In this document: positions 7,988 through 15,741 of the stretch, one piece after another | Layout: each line of letters begins with the position of its first letter | Position numbering within the stretch: the stretch's first letter is position 1 | NCBI GenBank assembly: GCA_049324315.1 | Contig: JBMOKU010000029.1 | Span: 26,768-90,767, forward strand | Direction: 5' to 3' | Length of the DNA: 64,000 nt | DNA from: JBMOKU01 sp049324315 | GTDB taxonomy: Bacteria > Bacillota > Clostridia > Peptostreptococcales > Thermotaleaceae | The notes under the pieces: model-generated | The model's input: only the letters and a program-made list of their open reading frames with translations | Databases searched by the model: none | What the model was told of the DNA's origin: nothing | Translations under genes and position numbers: made by a program

Positions 7988-8278
7988 TTGAGTGCGTATT
8001 TTGCTGCACAAATTACCATAAAAGATCCGGAAACCTATGAAAAATACTTAGAGGGATATGATGAGATCTTCAGTAAATATAAAGGAAAAGTCATTGCTGT
8101 TGACGATCATCCTATGGTACTGGAAGGTTCTTGGTCTTATACCCGTTTTGTGCTGATCCGCTTTCCGGATGAAGCAGAATTAAAGCGATGGTACGAATCA
8201 CCGGAATACCAACAGCTTGCACAATATCGAAGGGCTGCTTCTTCAGGAGATATTCTTATTGTCAAAGGCCGGGAATAA
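7988..8278 (+). CDS. DUF1330 family protein
   Basis: A 96-residue dimeric alpha-beta-barrel protein of the DUF1330 family. Supporting segments are AAQITIKDPETYEKYLEGY at the N-terminus, VLEGSW in the middle and FPDEAELKRWYESPEYQ near the C-terminus. Translation starts at TTG, 10 nt after GGGGAGG. It follows the flavodoxin-family gene closely and ends just before a strong terminator. Biochemical role unknown. Confidence 0.85.
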   Translation: MSAYFAAQITIKDPETYEKYLEGYDEIFSKYKGKVIAVDDHPMVLEGSWSYTRFVLIRFPDEAELKRWYESPEYQQLAQYRRAASSGDILIVKGRE

Positions 8279-8282
8279 AAAA

Positions 8283-8320
8283 ACACCCATCCAGCAGTGT
8301 CTCCACCGCCGGATGGGTGT
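8283..8320. terminator. Bidirectional rho-independent terminator
   Basis: A 10-bp perfect stem ACACCCATCC/GGATGGGTGT lies between convergent genes. The minus-strand side is followed by a T8 run, and the plus-strand side by CTCTCTTT. Confidence 0.85.
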
Positions 8321-8346
8321 CTCTCTTTATGAAAGCATCTCCTTAT

Positions 8347-8961
8347 CTAAAGCCAATAGAGCATTCTTTCTAGAATTCCGTTTTCTGCAATCATATCAGA
8401 CAGATCATAAATAGGTATGAGAAAATAAGGTAATCCGACATAATAGGGTGCAATTTCGACCTGCTGGAAGTAGATCACTAGCCCCTTGTCTGCTATATAA
8501 TAATCCTGGTCCGGACGTATTCCTTTGAATTCTTCCAATAGCGGAATCTCTCTCTCTTTGATCTGAACAGCAATCATATCTGACAACTTTTTAATGTAGT
8601 CGCTGTCTGGTTTAAATAGTTCATATAACTCATAAGACTTACCGGTTTTCACATCCATGGTTATTGATTTTACAGTGGTGACGGGATGTGCCCCATGAAA
8701 ATCCCCCATACCTGTTAGGGTTAAGCTCAGGACATCTCTTTCATTTGTCTTGATTTCATAAGATCCTGTAACGTATGTGATTAAATCAGGCTGTATTAAT
8801 TGTGGGATCAATGCCATCATTAAGCTATAAATCTGATAGTTTATTTTTTGCTGTACCATCAAATCCTTAAGCCCATATACATAGGGATAATAGAAATCTA
8901 CGGTAGGTCTGACAAAATGCGAAGTACCGGTATGGACGGGAAATTTAATTTCTGTCGTCAT
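8347..8961 (-). CDS. DUF3298-like (RsiV C-terminal-type) protein
   Basis: Protein of about 204 aa resembling DUF4163/DUF3298 proteins: an N-terminal region with a YVTGSYEIKTNERDVLSLT strand pattern, then a domain with SYELYELFKPDSDYIKKLSD and DYYIADKGLVIYFQQVEIAPYYVG, typical of DUF3298. No signal peptide or membrane segment is visible, unlike RsiV-type anti-sigma factors, so a cytoplasmic location is likely. The chosen ATG follows GGTGAGGAG. It may be transcribed with the WYL regulator 118 nt upstream. Confidence 0.75.
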   Translation of the reverse strand: MTTEIKFPVHTGTSHFVRPTVDFYYPYVYGLKDLMVQQKINYQIYSLMMALIPQLIQPDLITYVTGSYEIKTNERDVLSLTLTGMGDFHGAHPVTTVKSITMDVKTGKSYELYELFKPDSDYIKKLSDMIAVQIKEREIPLLEEFKGIRPDQDYYIADKGLVIYFQQVEIAPYYVGLPYFLIPIYDLSDMIAENGILERMLYWL

Positions 8962-9078
8962 ATTCTCCTCACCTTTCATATTCTTGTTATATATAGTCTA
9001 TTCAAGGAAGAAAATAACGTGCTAACGAGATATCAAAGAAAGATAATTGTTCATTTCCGTGATGACTTTCATATTTTT

Positions 9079-10023
9079 TTATACCTGCTTATCATATATT
9101 TTTAATAGACTAAGAGCAGATTCCCTTATTGCTTCTCGGATAAAATCAGGTTCTATGACTTCAACCTTATGACCAAAGCTCAATATAAATCCATACACCC
9201 AATCACTCATCGGAAAGGTTATCTTAAGAATATAATCTCCAGCTTCATCAGAAGAGACCTTTTCTGTACCAAACTGTTCCTCTACAAACATCCGTAAGTC
9301 TTTATCAAATTTCAAAACCAGCTCCACTGCTTCAGATGAATCAAACCAGCCTTGGTTCCACGGCAGCTCTTCTAATACCAATTCCTCCCGATGATATTCC
9401 GTATCAAGAACTTCAACATGCTTCATTCTAGATACCTTAAATAATCTAAATTCTTCTCTTAGTAAACAGAAGCCGTAAAGATACCACTTATTCTCTTTTA
9501 AAACAATGGTGTATGGTTCTACCAATCTCTTGAGAATTTCTCCCTTCGTATTTTGATATGTGAATTCTACCCTTCTTGATAGCCGTATTCCTTCTTTGAG
9601 CTTAGAAATTTTTTGTTTTAACGTACCATCGTTCCCCCACGGTGTAAAATCAACAAAGAAATGTTCTGACTTTGCTTTAAATGCTTCCGTCTGACTCTGG
9701 GGAACCACACCTCTAATTTTCTCAAGTAAAGGCTCAATATGTAAATCATCATAGGATGAAGATATACTTTTTAAGGCAACGGCTATGGAAGCCAGTTCAT
9801 CATTTGTCAGGACATTTTTATCCAGTCGATATCCCTCAGCAATTTCAATACCTCCATTAGAACCTTGATAGGTTATAATAGGAATGCCTGCCAGGTTGAT
9901 GGCATCGATATCCCTATAGATGGTTCTTACAGATACATCGAATAGTTCTGCAAGGTCTTTTGCCTGAACCCTCTTCTTTTTAATTAGCATCATGATAATG
10001 GCAAGGAGCCTGTCTACCTTCAT
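9079..10023 (-). CDS. HTH-WYL transcriptional regulator (YafY/PafC type)
   Basis: A 314-residue DNA-binding protein: N-terminal HTH_11 winged helix (LLAIIMMLIKKKRVQAKDLAE ... VRTIYRDIDAI, about 5-50), linker, then a WYL domain with KWYLYGFCLLREEFRLFKVSRM (about 180-200) and a C-terminal WCX extension. Start chosen at the ATG 10 nt after AGGAGAGG. WYL domains usually sense a ligand or nucleic acid. The target here is unknown, but the DUF3298-like gene downstream is the obvious candidate. Confidence 0.88.
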   Translation of the reverse strand: MKVDRLLAIIMMLIKKKRVQAKDLAELFDVSVRTIYRDIDAINLAGIPIITYQGSNGGIEIAEGYRLDKNVLTNDELASIAVALKSISSSYDDLHIEPLLEKIRGVVPQSQTEAFKAKSEHFFVDFTPWGNDGTLKQKISKLKEGIRLSRRVEFTYQNTKGEILKRLVEPYTIVLKENKWYLYGFCLLREEFRLFKVSRMKHVEVLDTEYHREELVLEELPWNQGWFDSSEAVELVLKFDKDLRMFVEEQFGTEKVSSDEAGDYILKITFPMSDWVYGFILSFGHKVEVIEPDFIREAIRESALSLLKIYDKQV

Positions 10024-10121
10024 AATCTGTTCCTCTCCTATAAACATTCTTAGCGATTCTGTGATGAATGCTCAGTGATGCGTATTTTTCCTTTCATACT
10101 TCTATCATAATGGTAAAAAAG

Positions 10122-10165
10122 AAAAAAAGCTACTTTTCATTTATCAAAGAAAAGTAGCTTTTTTA
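10122..10165 (-). terminator. Terminator overlapping the end of the DUF3842 gene
   Basis: A 10-bp stem GCTACTTTTC/GAAAAGTAGC is followed on the minus strand by a T-rich tract. One arm is coding sequence and the stop codon is in the loop. Confidence 0.85.
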
Positions 10166-10557
10166 ATTATTTCAATGGCAGCCTCAATATAGAAGGGCAG
10201 CGAGTCATTACCTGTTCCCGCCACTTGAATGTTGCACTTGCTAATGGGTATCAATATTTTTTTTGCAGGACTTTCTGCTATGGCTTTCGCCATAACCGGC
10301 GTTAACTCACCCAGCATGGAGTTAGCTGCAATAATACCTACTGGTCCCATAATAAGATCCACTTTAGGCGCATTCAGTAATATGGGATTTTCCCCGGTTG
10401 CTCCTTCATCCGCTCCAGCCCGCAGCATGGCTGCTGTCGCTAAAGCATTGGTACCTAAAGCTAATATTTCAACCTCTTCTTTCAAGGATGCTTTTATTTT
10501 TTCAATAATAGACTTACCTATACCGCCTCCCTGACCATCAATGACAGCTATTCTCAC
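10144..10557 (-). CDS. DUF3842 family protein
   Basis: A 137-residue protein that starts RIAVIDGQGGGIGKSIIEKI, a glycine-rich Rossmann-like motif. It continues with GTNALATAAMLRAGADEGATGENPI, as in the DUF3842 family of Clostridia. The GTG start follows GGGAGGGG. It lies directly downstream of the Ni/Co ECF genes on the same strand with a 127-nt gap, so a link with metal uptake is possible but not shown. Confidence 0.8.
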   Translation of the reverse strand: MRIAVIDGQGGGIGKSIIEKIKASLKEEVEILALGTNALATAAMLRAGADEGATGENPILLNAPKVDLIMGPVGIIAANSMLGELTPVMAKAIAESPAKKILIPISKCNIQVAGTGNDSLPFYIEAAIEIIKKATFL

Positions 10558-10684
10558 AAAACCCCTCCCTTATAATACGATCTTATTCAATGATATTATA
10601 TCATATTTATCCTGTGTCTATGAAGACTATCTCCTTAGCATTCACCTATCAAAGTTCAGGGGATTACTATCAAAATAGCATTAG

Positions 10685-11515
10685 CTATTCTCTTTTCATA
10701 GAAGGAACTTCATCCAGCCAATGATTCATACATGCTGCTGCTTCATCCATGGTAACCGGATAATGTCCATCATTTCCTTTTATTTTCTGAAACAATTCCA
10801 CCATCTTGGGCAGCCGAAGTTTGGCTTCCTTTACAAACTTCGGATTTCCAAGCAATTTTGGCGAACCCTCTGTCAACACATATCCGTCCTTCAAAATGAC
10901 AATCTGATCAGCCCATTCACAGGCTAAATCTACATCATGGGTTGCCATAATAATGGAAATTCCTTGTTCATGTAGTCCATTCAATATTTCAAATAAAGCT
11001 TGCTGACCGCTGGGATCCAGATAGGCAACAGGTTCGTCCAGCACCAGCATCTTGCAGTCCATAGCTATGACACCGGCTATAGCTGCCCTCTTTTTTTCCC
11101 CATAACTCAAATGATAGGGGGCTTTATCCCTCATTTCCCACATATCAACCTTTTTAAGGGCTTTTTCTACCCTTTCTTCAACTTCACTTGACGTCAATCC
11201 CATATTGGTAGGTCCAAAGGCAACATCCTCCCACACCGTAGCTGAAAAGACTTGGTCATCCGGATCTTGAAAGATCATTCCTATTTTTGACTTTAACAGC
11301 TTTTCATTTTTTTGATTAACCTGAATTCCCAGGACTTCAACGGCGCCTTCCTGAGGCATATACAAACCGTTTAGATGGAATAGCAAGGTAGATTTTCCAG
11401 ATCCGTTATGCCCCAATATGGCTGTTTTTTTACTTTCAGGTAATGACAAGGATATTCCTTTTAATGCTTGTGTACCGTCAGAGTACCTGTATTTTAGATT
11501 TTCGATTTTTACCAT
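10685..11515 (-). CDS. cbiO: ECF transporter ATPase for cobalt/nickel (CbiO/NikO)
   Basis: ABC ATPase of about 276 aa powering the CbiMNQ transporter. Walker A GHNGSGKST, Q-loop FQDPDDQVFSATV, signature LSYGEKKRAAIAG, Walker B MLVLDEPVAYLDP and H-loop ATHD are all present. The C-terminal extension after the ATPase is typical of CbiO. The ATG at 11515 follows AAGGGGG and overlaps cbiQ by 7 nt. An upstream in-frame start would lie deep inside cbiQ. Confidence 0.93.
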   Translation of the reverse strand: MVKIENLKYRYSDGTQALKGISLSLPESKKTAILGHNGSGKSTLLFHLNGLYMPQEGAVEVLGIQVNQKNEKLLKSKIGMIFQDPDDQVFSATVWEDVAFGPTNMGLTSSEVEERVEKALKKVDMWEMRDKAPYHLSYGEKKRAAIAGVIAMDCKMLVLDEPVAYLDPSGQQALFEILNGLHEQGISIIMATHDVDLACEWADQIVILKDGYVLTEGSPKLLGNPKFVKEAKLRLPKMVELFQKIKGNDGHYPVTMDEAAACMNHWLDEVPSMKRE

Positions 11516-12243
11516 TGAACAAATCCCCCTTTGTCCAGAAAAAGAAGTCCCATCACCACGAGGCATGAAAACACTATTGCATACCAGTCTATTTTCTTCA
11601 GCAATGGCTTATTACTAGTCAATCCTTCATTTCCATACCCACGGGATTTCATTGCCATATATATCCTTTCGCTTCTATCTATAGAACGCATGAAAAGATT
11701 ACCGGTGGAGCTGGCAATGGTTTGTAATGTCTGTAAATTCCACATGGAACTTCCCTGTTGAAATGCTCTTGCCCTATGTCCTAAAGTCATTTTGCGGTAT
11801 TCTTGATAAATACACATAAAATATCGTAATACCAATTCAATAATCCTTATCATTACATCCGGCATGCCTAGATACTGCATACCCTCCAATATTTTTTTCA
11901 GCGTTGTGGTTTCTGTTAATATCACGGCTACAAAGATACAGGTCAGCGTTCTTAGGCATAAAGCTAAAGCAAGCCTTATACCTTGCCATGTGGCTGTGAA
12001 AAAAAACATGGAAAAAGCTGGATCACCTAGCGTCGTAAAAGGTATCATGACGGCCATGGCTATTAATAAAGGAAGTATCACCAGCAATCTTTTCATCATT
12101 ACTTTGACATTCAATTTCATGCGAAGCATCAATATGAAAACAACAAAGAAACACCCTGCCAATAAGGGCAGGGTATGTATCATCGATATACCACTAATAA
12201 AGATTATCGTCATGATAATTTTGACCCGACTATCTAGTTCCAT
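11509..12243 (-). CDS. cbiQ: ECF transporter transmembrane (T) component CbiQ
   Basis: A 244-residue membrane protein with N-terminal helices (KIIMTIIFISGISMI...), a central cytoplasmic coupling region (ALCLRTLTCIFVAVILTETT...; MTLGHRARAF) and a C-terminal hydrophobic helix (WYAIVFSCLVVMGLLFL). The alanine-arginine-glycine signatures R-A-R-A-F and S-R-G-Y-G match the coupling helices of CbiQ. It is in operon with cbiM, the PDGLE protein and cbiO. Confidence 0.92.
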   Translation of the reverse strand: MELDSRVKIIMTIIFISGISMIHTLPLLAGCFFVVFILMLRMKLNVKVMMKRLLVILPLLIAMAVMIPFTTLGDPAFSMFFFTATWQGIRLALALCLRTLTCIFVAVILTETTTLKKILEGMQYLGMPDVMIRIIELVLRYFMCIYQEYRKMTLGHRARAFQQGSSMWNLQTLQTIASSTGNLFMRSIDRSERIYMAMKSRGYGNEGLTSNKPLLKKIDWYAIVFSCLVVMGLLFLDKGGFVQW

Positions 12244-12261
12244 TGCTGTTGCTCCCTCACA

Positions 12262-12573
12262 TCATTCATTTGTTTTTATAAGATCGTGTTTTTTCGCTGC
12301 TATCCCCTTACTTATAACCATCATAAAAGAATATGTAACAAATACTCCAATAATTCCTGCTATCCCAGTAGCAGCACCTTCATGGGAAATCCAAGGAGCT
12401 GTATAATCAGGAACAGGAGCCGGCAAGGGATTGTCTTGAGCAAATTCTATAAAGCCTAGGTCCTCTGCAACGCGTTCCAGGCCATCGGGAAACGAAGACG
12501 CAAAGGGTGATAATATCCCGGCAATGATAATCGCACATAACAACCCTATGCGAACGGTGTTATTTTTCAGCAT
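12262..12573 (-). CDS. PDGLE-domain (CbiN/NikN-like) accessory membrane protein
   Basis: A 103-residue protein with two hydrophobic helices (about 8-25 and 70-92) around an extracytoplasmic loop. The loop carries the PDGLE motif (about 28-32) that names the family. These proteins replace CbiN as the second small subunit paired with CbiM/NikM. It overlaps the end of cbiM by 14 nt, indicating translational coupling. Confidence 0.9.
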   Translation of the reverse strand: MLKNNTVRIGLLCAIIIAGILSPFASSFPDGLERVAEDLGFIEFAQDNPLPAPVPDYTAPWISHEGAATGIAGIIGVFVTYSFMMVISKGIAAKKHDLIKTNE

Positions 12574-13201
12574 TTACCCCCACTCCCTTCACTAAATCTC
12601 CCCTTGCTTTAAAGATAAATTCTACAGCACACAGGGTAATAACGCCTTCTCCAATGCCGATGATTGCATGCCAAAAGAGCATCGGAGGTAAAACTACCAT
12701 GAGTCCAATATTTCCTGCTGCTGCAATTTCAAAGGAAGCGGCCAGTGCTGCTGCTACTACGGATATCCAGCAACCTATAATAATACCTGTTTTCGAAATC
12801 GAGTTTCCATCTGTTTTGAAAAGCTTATATATGTAATACCCTGCAAAATTTCCGATGACAGCCATATTTAAAATATTGGCGCCCAATACAAGAATCCCAC
12901 CATCCGCAAAAAAGAATGCCTGAATGATTACTATAGAAGACATGATTAAAACTGCTGCCCATGGTCCCAAAGTAACGGCTGCAAGCATTGCGCCAATCAA
13001 GTGGCCTGACGTTCCACCCGCCACCGGAAAATTGATCATTTGTGCTGCAAAAATAAAGGCGGCCATCATTCCCATGATAGGTGCTTGCTTTTCTTCAAAG
13101 GCTGCTCTCGTTCTCTTAACAGCTGTTCGGATACAGCCTATGGAAGCTATACCAGCTGCTGCTGCCGTTGGTACATTTAAAAATCCGTCCGGAATATGCA
13201 T
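12560..13201 (-). CDS. cbiM: Metal-binding substrate component CbiM/NikM
   Basis: A 213-residue S component of the Co/Ni ECF transporter. The N-terminus Met-His-Ile-Pro-Asp-Gly-Phe is the signature in which Met1 and His2 bind the metal. This decides the start: the in-frame ATG 12 nt upstream would bury the motif and has no room for a ribosome binding site, whereas the ATG at 13201 lies 12 nt after GAGGGG. GGTSGHLIGAMLAAVTLGPWA and later GEGVITL are typical. Cobalt versus nickel cannot be decided by sequence alone. Confidence 0.93.
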   Translation of the reverse strand: MHIPDGFLNVPTAAAAGIASIGCIRTAVKRTRAAFEEKQAPIMGMMAAFIFAAQMINFPVAGGTSGHLIGAMLAAVTLGPWAAVLIMSSIVIIQAFFFADGGILVLGANILNMAVIGNFAGYYIYKLFKTDGNSISKTGIIIGCWISVVAAALAASFEIAAAGNIGLMVVLPPMLFWHAIIGIGEGVITLCAVEFIFKARGDLVKGVGVNAEK

Positions 13202-13319
13202 TTTACCATTCATCCCCTCTCAAAAAATAAAAGCAATCCGCTAGACTTCTGCCTATCAGATTACCTTCTTGGTAACATTTCCAATCTAGAGATACTGTGC
13301 TTTGCTTCCATGAGCCTTC

Positions 13320-13369
13320 ATGACTCTATATCCTTAGTTTATTATAGTCATAAATATAATAGAAGTCAA
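13320..13369 (-). promoter_or_regulatory. Sigma-A promoter and possible operator of the Co/Ni transporter operon
   Basis: On the minus strand TTGACT (13369-13364), a 17-nt spacer and a perfect TATAAT (13346-13341). Inverted arms ATGACT (13320-13325) and AGTCAT (13346-13351), 20 nt apart, straddle the -10 box and start site and could bind a metal regulator. The roughly 120-nt leader below (13202-13320) can form stems such as TTACC/GGTAA and CTAGA/TCTAG, but I could not match it to a known riboswitch. The DNA up to the divergent gene at 13528 shows nothing else I recognise. Confidence 0.65.
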
Positions 13370-13527
13370 TTCCTTGTAGTTATCATAATTATCATTTATT
13401 TTCCTCAAAATATACTATGATCATGATGAAAATAGTCCGTACGTTATAGATGTTAATTTTCATCTTTTCATTACCAATAAATGTAATTCCATGCTAAAAT
13501 TGTATATATTGTTTATGAGGTGATAAG

Positions 13528-13947
13528 ATGTCAAAAGTGTTAAAAGCAGACGGAATGAATAAGTGCATTGGCTGTTATTCCTGTATGCTAATCTGTTCTT
13601 CAGTTAATCACAAAACCCATTCATTGGAGAAAAGCGCTATTCAAATTAGAACAAGCGGTGGATTACGGGGTAAATTTACAAGTACGGTTTGTTTGGCCTG
13701 TAATGACGAAAGGGCCTGCGCAGAAAGCTGCCCTACAGGAGCCTTAGAAAAAAGAGTTGATGGAGGTGTGCTTTTCAATGCCCAGACATGTATAGGGTGT
13801 AGAAAGTGTGTGTCAGCATGTATTGTAGGTGCTGTTGCCTTCGATGAAGAAATAAAGAGACCCATTATCTGCAAGCACTGCGGTGTCTGTACCCGTTTTT
13901 GCCCCCATGCATGTTTAAGAATGGAGGATCATCAAAATGCTTTATAA
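13528..13947 (+). CDS. Four-cluster polyferredoxin partner of an AOR-family enzyme
   Basis: A 139-residue cytoplasmic ferredoxin with four [4Fe-4S] motifs: CIGCYSCMLIC (12-22), CLACNDERACAESCP (about 54-68), CIGCRKCVSAC (about 87-97) and CKHCGVCTRFCPHAC (about 112-126). This HycB/CooF-like arrangement is typical of electron-transfer subunits encoded with tungsten oxidoreductases. The start follows GAGGTGATAAG. It overlaps the AOR gene by 11 nt, so the two proteins are probably made together as a complex. Confidence 0.9.
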   Translation: MSKVLKADGMNKCIGCYSCMLICSSVNHKTHSLEKSAIQIRTSGGLRGKFTSTVCLACNDERACAESCPTGALEKRVDGGVLFNAQTCIGCRKCVSACIVGAVAFDEEIKRPIICKHCGVCTRFCPHACLRMEDHQNAL

Positions 13948-15682
13948 AGATTATATCCGTGTATTAACTATTGATTTGACAAAAGAGAAAATAAAGGTTG
14001 AGCATCGGCAAGATCTAAGGGAATACTTGGGCGGTGTTGGTGTCGCTTCCAAACTGTTAGAGGAAAATATACGACCTGACCTTCCTCCCCTTGATGAAAG
14101 CCAACCCATCATATTTGCTATTGGTGCTGCATCCTCAGTCTTTCCCGTTGTTACCAAAACGGTTGCCATGTTTTATTCTCCCTTAACCATGGAGCTGGGT
14201 GAAAGCTATGCCGGAGGAAGGATGGCAATGACACTGCTTTTTGCCGGATACGATTCAATCGTCATCACCGGGAAACATAGAAAGCCTACTTATCTTACAA
14301 TAAAAGGGAATGATGTCAGTTTCAAGGATGCTAGAGCTTTATGGGGACTATCCAGCGATGAGACCGGAAGAATCATCAGAGAAAGAGAAGCTGGTGACGG
14401 TAAAAGAAGTATCCTACGGATCGGTCCAGCAGGTGAAAATCTTTCAAGCTTTGCCAGTGTATGTGTTGATACATACAGGCATTTTGGCCGCTTGGGCCTA
14501 GGAGCTGTATTTGGTAGTAAAAATTTGAAGGCTGTGGTTACAATCGGTGATAAAAATATCCCGATAGAAAACCATCGGCATTTTATAAAAGCCTATCAGG
14601 AAATATATAAGAAAGTAACCGAAACGAATCTGATGGAAAAGTATCATGATCTGGGTACTTCTGTGAATGTGGTACTGTTGAATGAAATTGGATCTCTTCC
14701 TACAAAAAATCTTACACAAAACCGCTATGAATATGCAGATCAAATATCCGGTGAAGAATTTGCAGAGAAAAATCTCGTAAGAAAAATGGCTTGTACAGGA
14801 TGTCCGGTAGGTTGTATTCATATTGGTCAGTTTCGAAAGCAGTTTGACGAAGGCTATGAATATGAGGCTGTCAGTGTAGCCTATGATTATGAGTTGATCT
14901 TCGCATTGGGCAGTTACTTAGGAATTAGCAAAACTGAAGATATTTTGGAACTCATAGAAGTTGTTGAGCAGATGGGCTTTGATGCAATTTCTGTCGGTAT
15001 TGTACTAGGCTGGGCAACAGAAAGCTTTCAAAAAGGATTGATTCATATAACTGACACCCTTATATCCTTCGAATATGGCAGCGTTAAGAATTATATTAAA
15101 GCAGTAGAATACATGGCCATTGGAAAAAATATTTTTTATGAAACTTTGGCAAAAGGTTCTGCAAAAGCAGCAGAAAAATACGGTGGTATTGAATTTGCCG
15201 TTCAGTTTGCCGGCAACGAGACACCCGGATACCATACGGGCTACGGCTCCGTCGTCGGGCATACCGTAGGCGCCAGACATTCTCATCTATGCAATGGTGG
15301 GTATTCTATGGATCAGACCTTAAAGGAATTTAATAAAGAACAACTTATTCAATCCATTTTTGATGAAGAAAGAGAGCGCTGCCTCCTGAATTCGCTCATT
15401 ATCTGCTTATTTGCACGGAAGGTGTATGATCGCAGTACCGTTCTTCAAATGTTAAACGCCCTGGGATACCAATACACCGCTGGAGATCTAACGGAAATCT
15501 CCGATAGGATCTATAAAACGAAGCTACAAATCAAAAAAATGCTTGGGTTTGATTTGAATAATATAAAGCTGCCAAAAAGAATCTTCGAAACACCTTCTAC
15601 TCAAGGTATGATCGATGAAGCCTTGACATATGAGCTGATTAACATGTATGATCAAAAGCTAAATGAATATTATTTCAAATGA
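13937..15682 (+). CDS. Aldehyde ferredoxin oxidoreductase family protein (tungsten/molybdenum enzyme)
   Basis: A 581-residue AOR-family enzyme expected to carry bis-pterin tungsten (or molybdenum) and one [4Fe-4S] cluster. AOR signatures are YAGGRMAMTLLFAGYDSIVI, RIGPAGENLSSFA and GLGAVFGSKNLKAV. Cluster cysteines appear as CTGCPVGC (about 289-296) and a later C in LNSLIICLF, where classical AORs have DxxGLC, so the last ligand environment is unusual. Substrate unknown. It may belong to the poorly described AOR branches that work with a dedicated polyferredoxin. The start overlaps the ferredoxin gene and follows GGAGGATC. Confidence 0.88.
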   Translation: MLYKDYIRVLTIDLTKEKIKVEHRQDLREYLGGVGVASKLLEENIRPDLPPLDESQPIIFAIGAASSVFPVVTKTVAMFYSPLTMELGESYAGGRMAMTLLFAGYDSIVITGKHRKPTYLTIKGNDVSFKDARALWGLSSDETGRIIREREAGDGKRSILRIGPAGENLSSFASVCVDTYRHFGRLGLGAVFGSKNLKAVVTIGDKNIPIENHRHFIKAYQEIYKKVTETNLMEKYHDLGTSVNVVLLNEIGSLPTKNLTQNRYEYADQISGEEFAEKNLVRKMACTGCPVGCIHIGQFRKQFDEGYEYEAVSVAYDYELIFALGSYLGISKTEDILELIEVVEQMGFDAISVGIVLGWATESFQKGLIHITDTLISFEYGSVKNYIKAVEYMAIGKNIFYETLAKGSAKAAEKYGGIEFAVQFAGNETPGYHTGYGSVVGHTVGARHSHLCNGGYSMDQTLKEFNKEQLIQSIFDEERERCLLNSLIICLFARKVYDRSTVLQMLNALGYQYTAGDLTEISDRIYKTKLQIKKMLGFDLNNIKLPKRIFETPSTQGMIDEALTYELINMYDQKLNEYYFK

Positions 15683-15685
15683 TTT

Positions 15686-15719
15686 AGAGCCTTCTCAATG
15701 CATATTTTGAGAAGGCTCT
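15686..15719. terminator. Bidirectional terminator between AOR and beta-glucosidase genes
   Basis: A 13-bp stem AGAGCCTTCTCAA/TTGAGAAGGCTCT with an 8-nt loop starts 4 nt after the AOR stop codon, between two convergent genes. Confidence 0.85.
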
Positions 15720-15741
15720 TGCGCTTAGATGCCACGTGTTT

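Noticed and set aside
13202..13340. Cobalamin or NiCo riboswitch before cbiM
   Set aside because: No B12 box and no match to the conserved NiCo junction sequences as I know them. Left as an unassigned structured leader.
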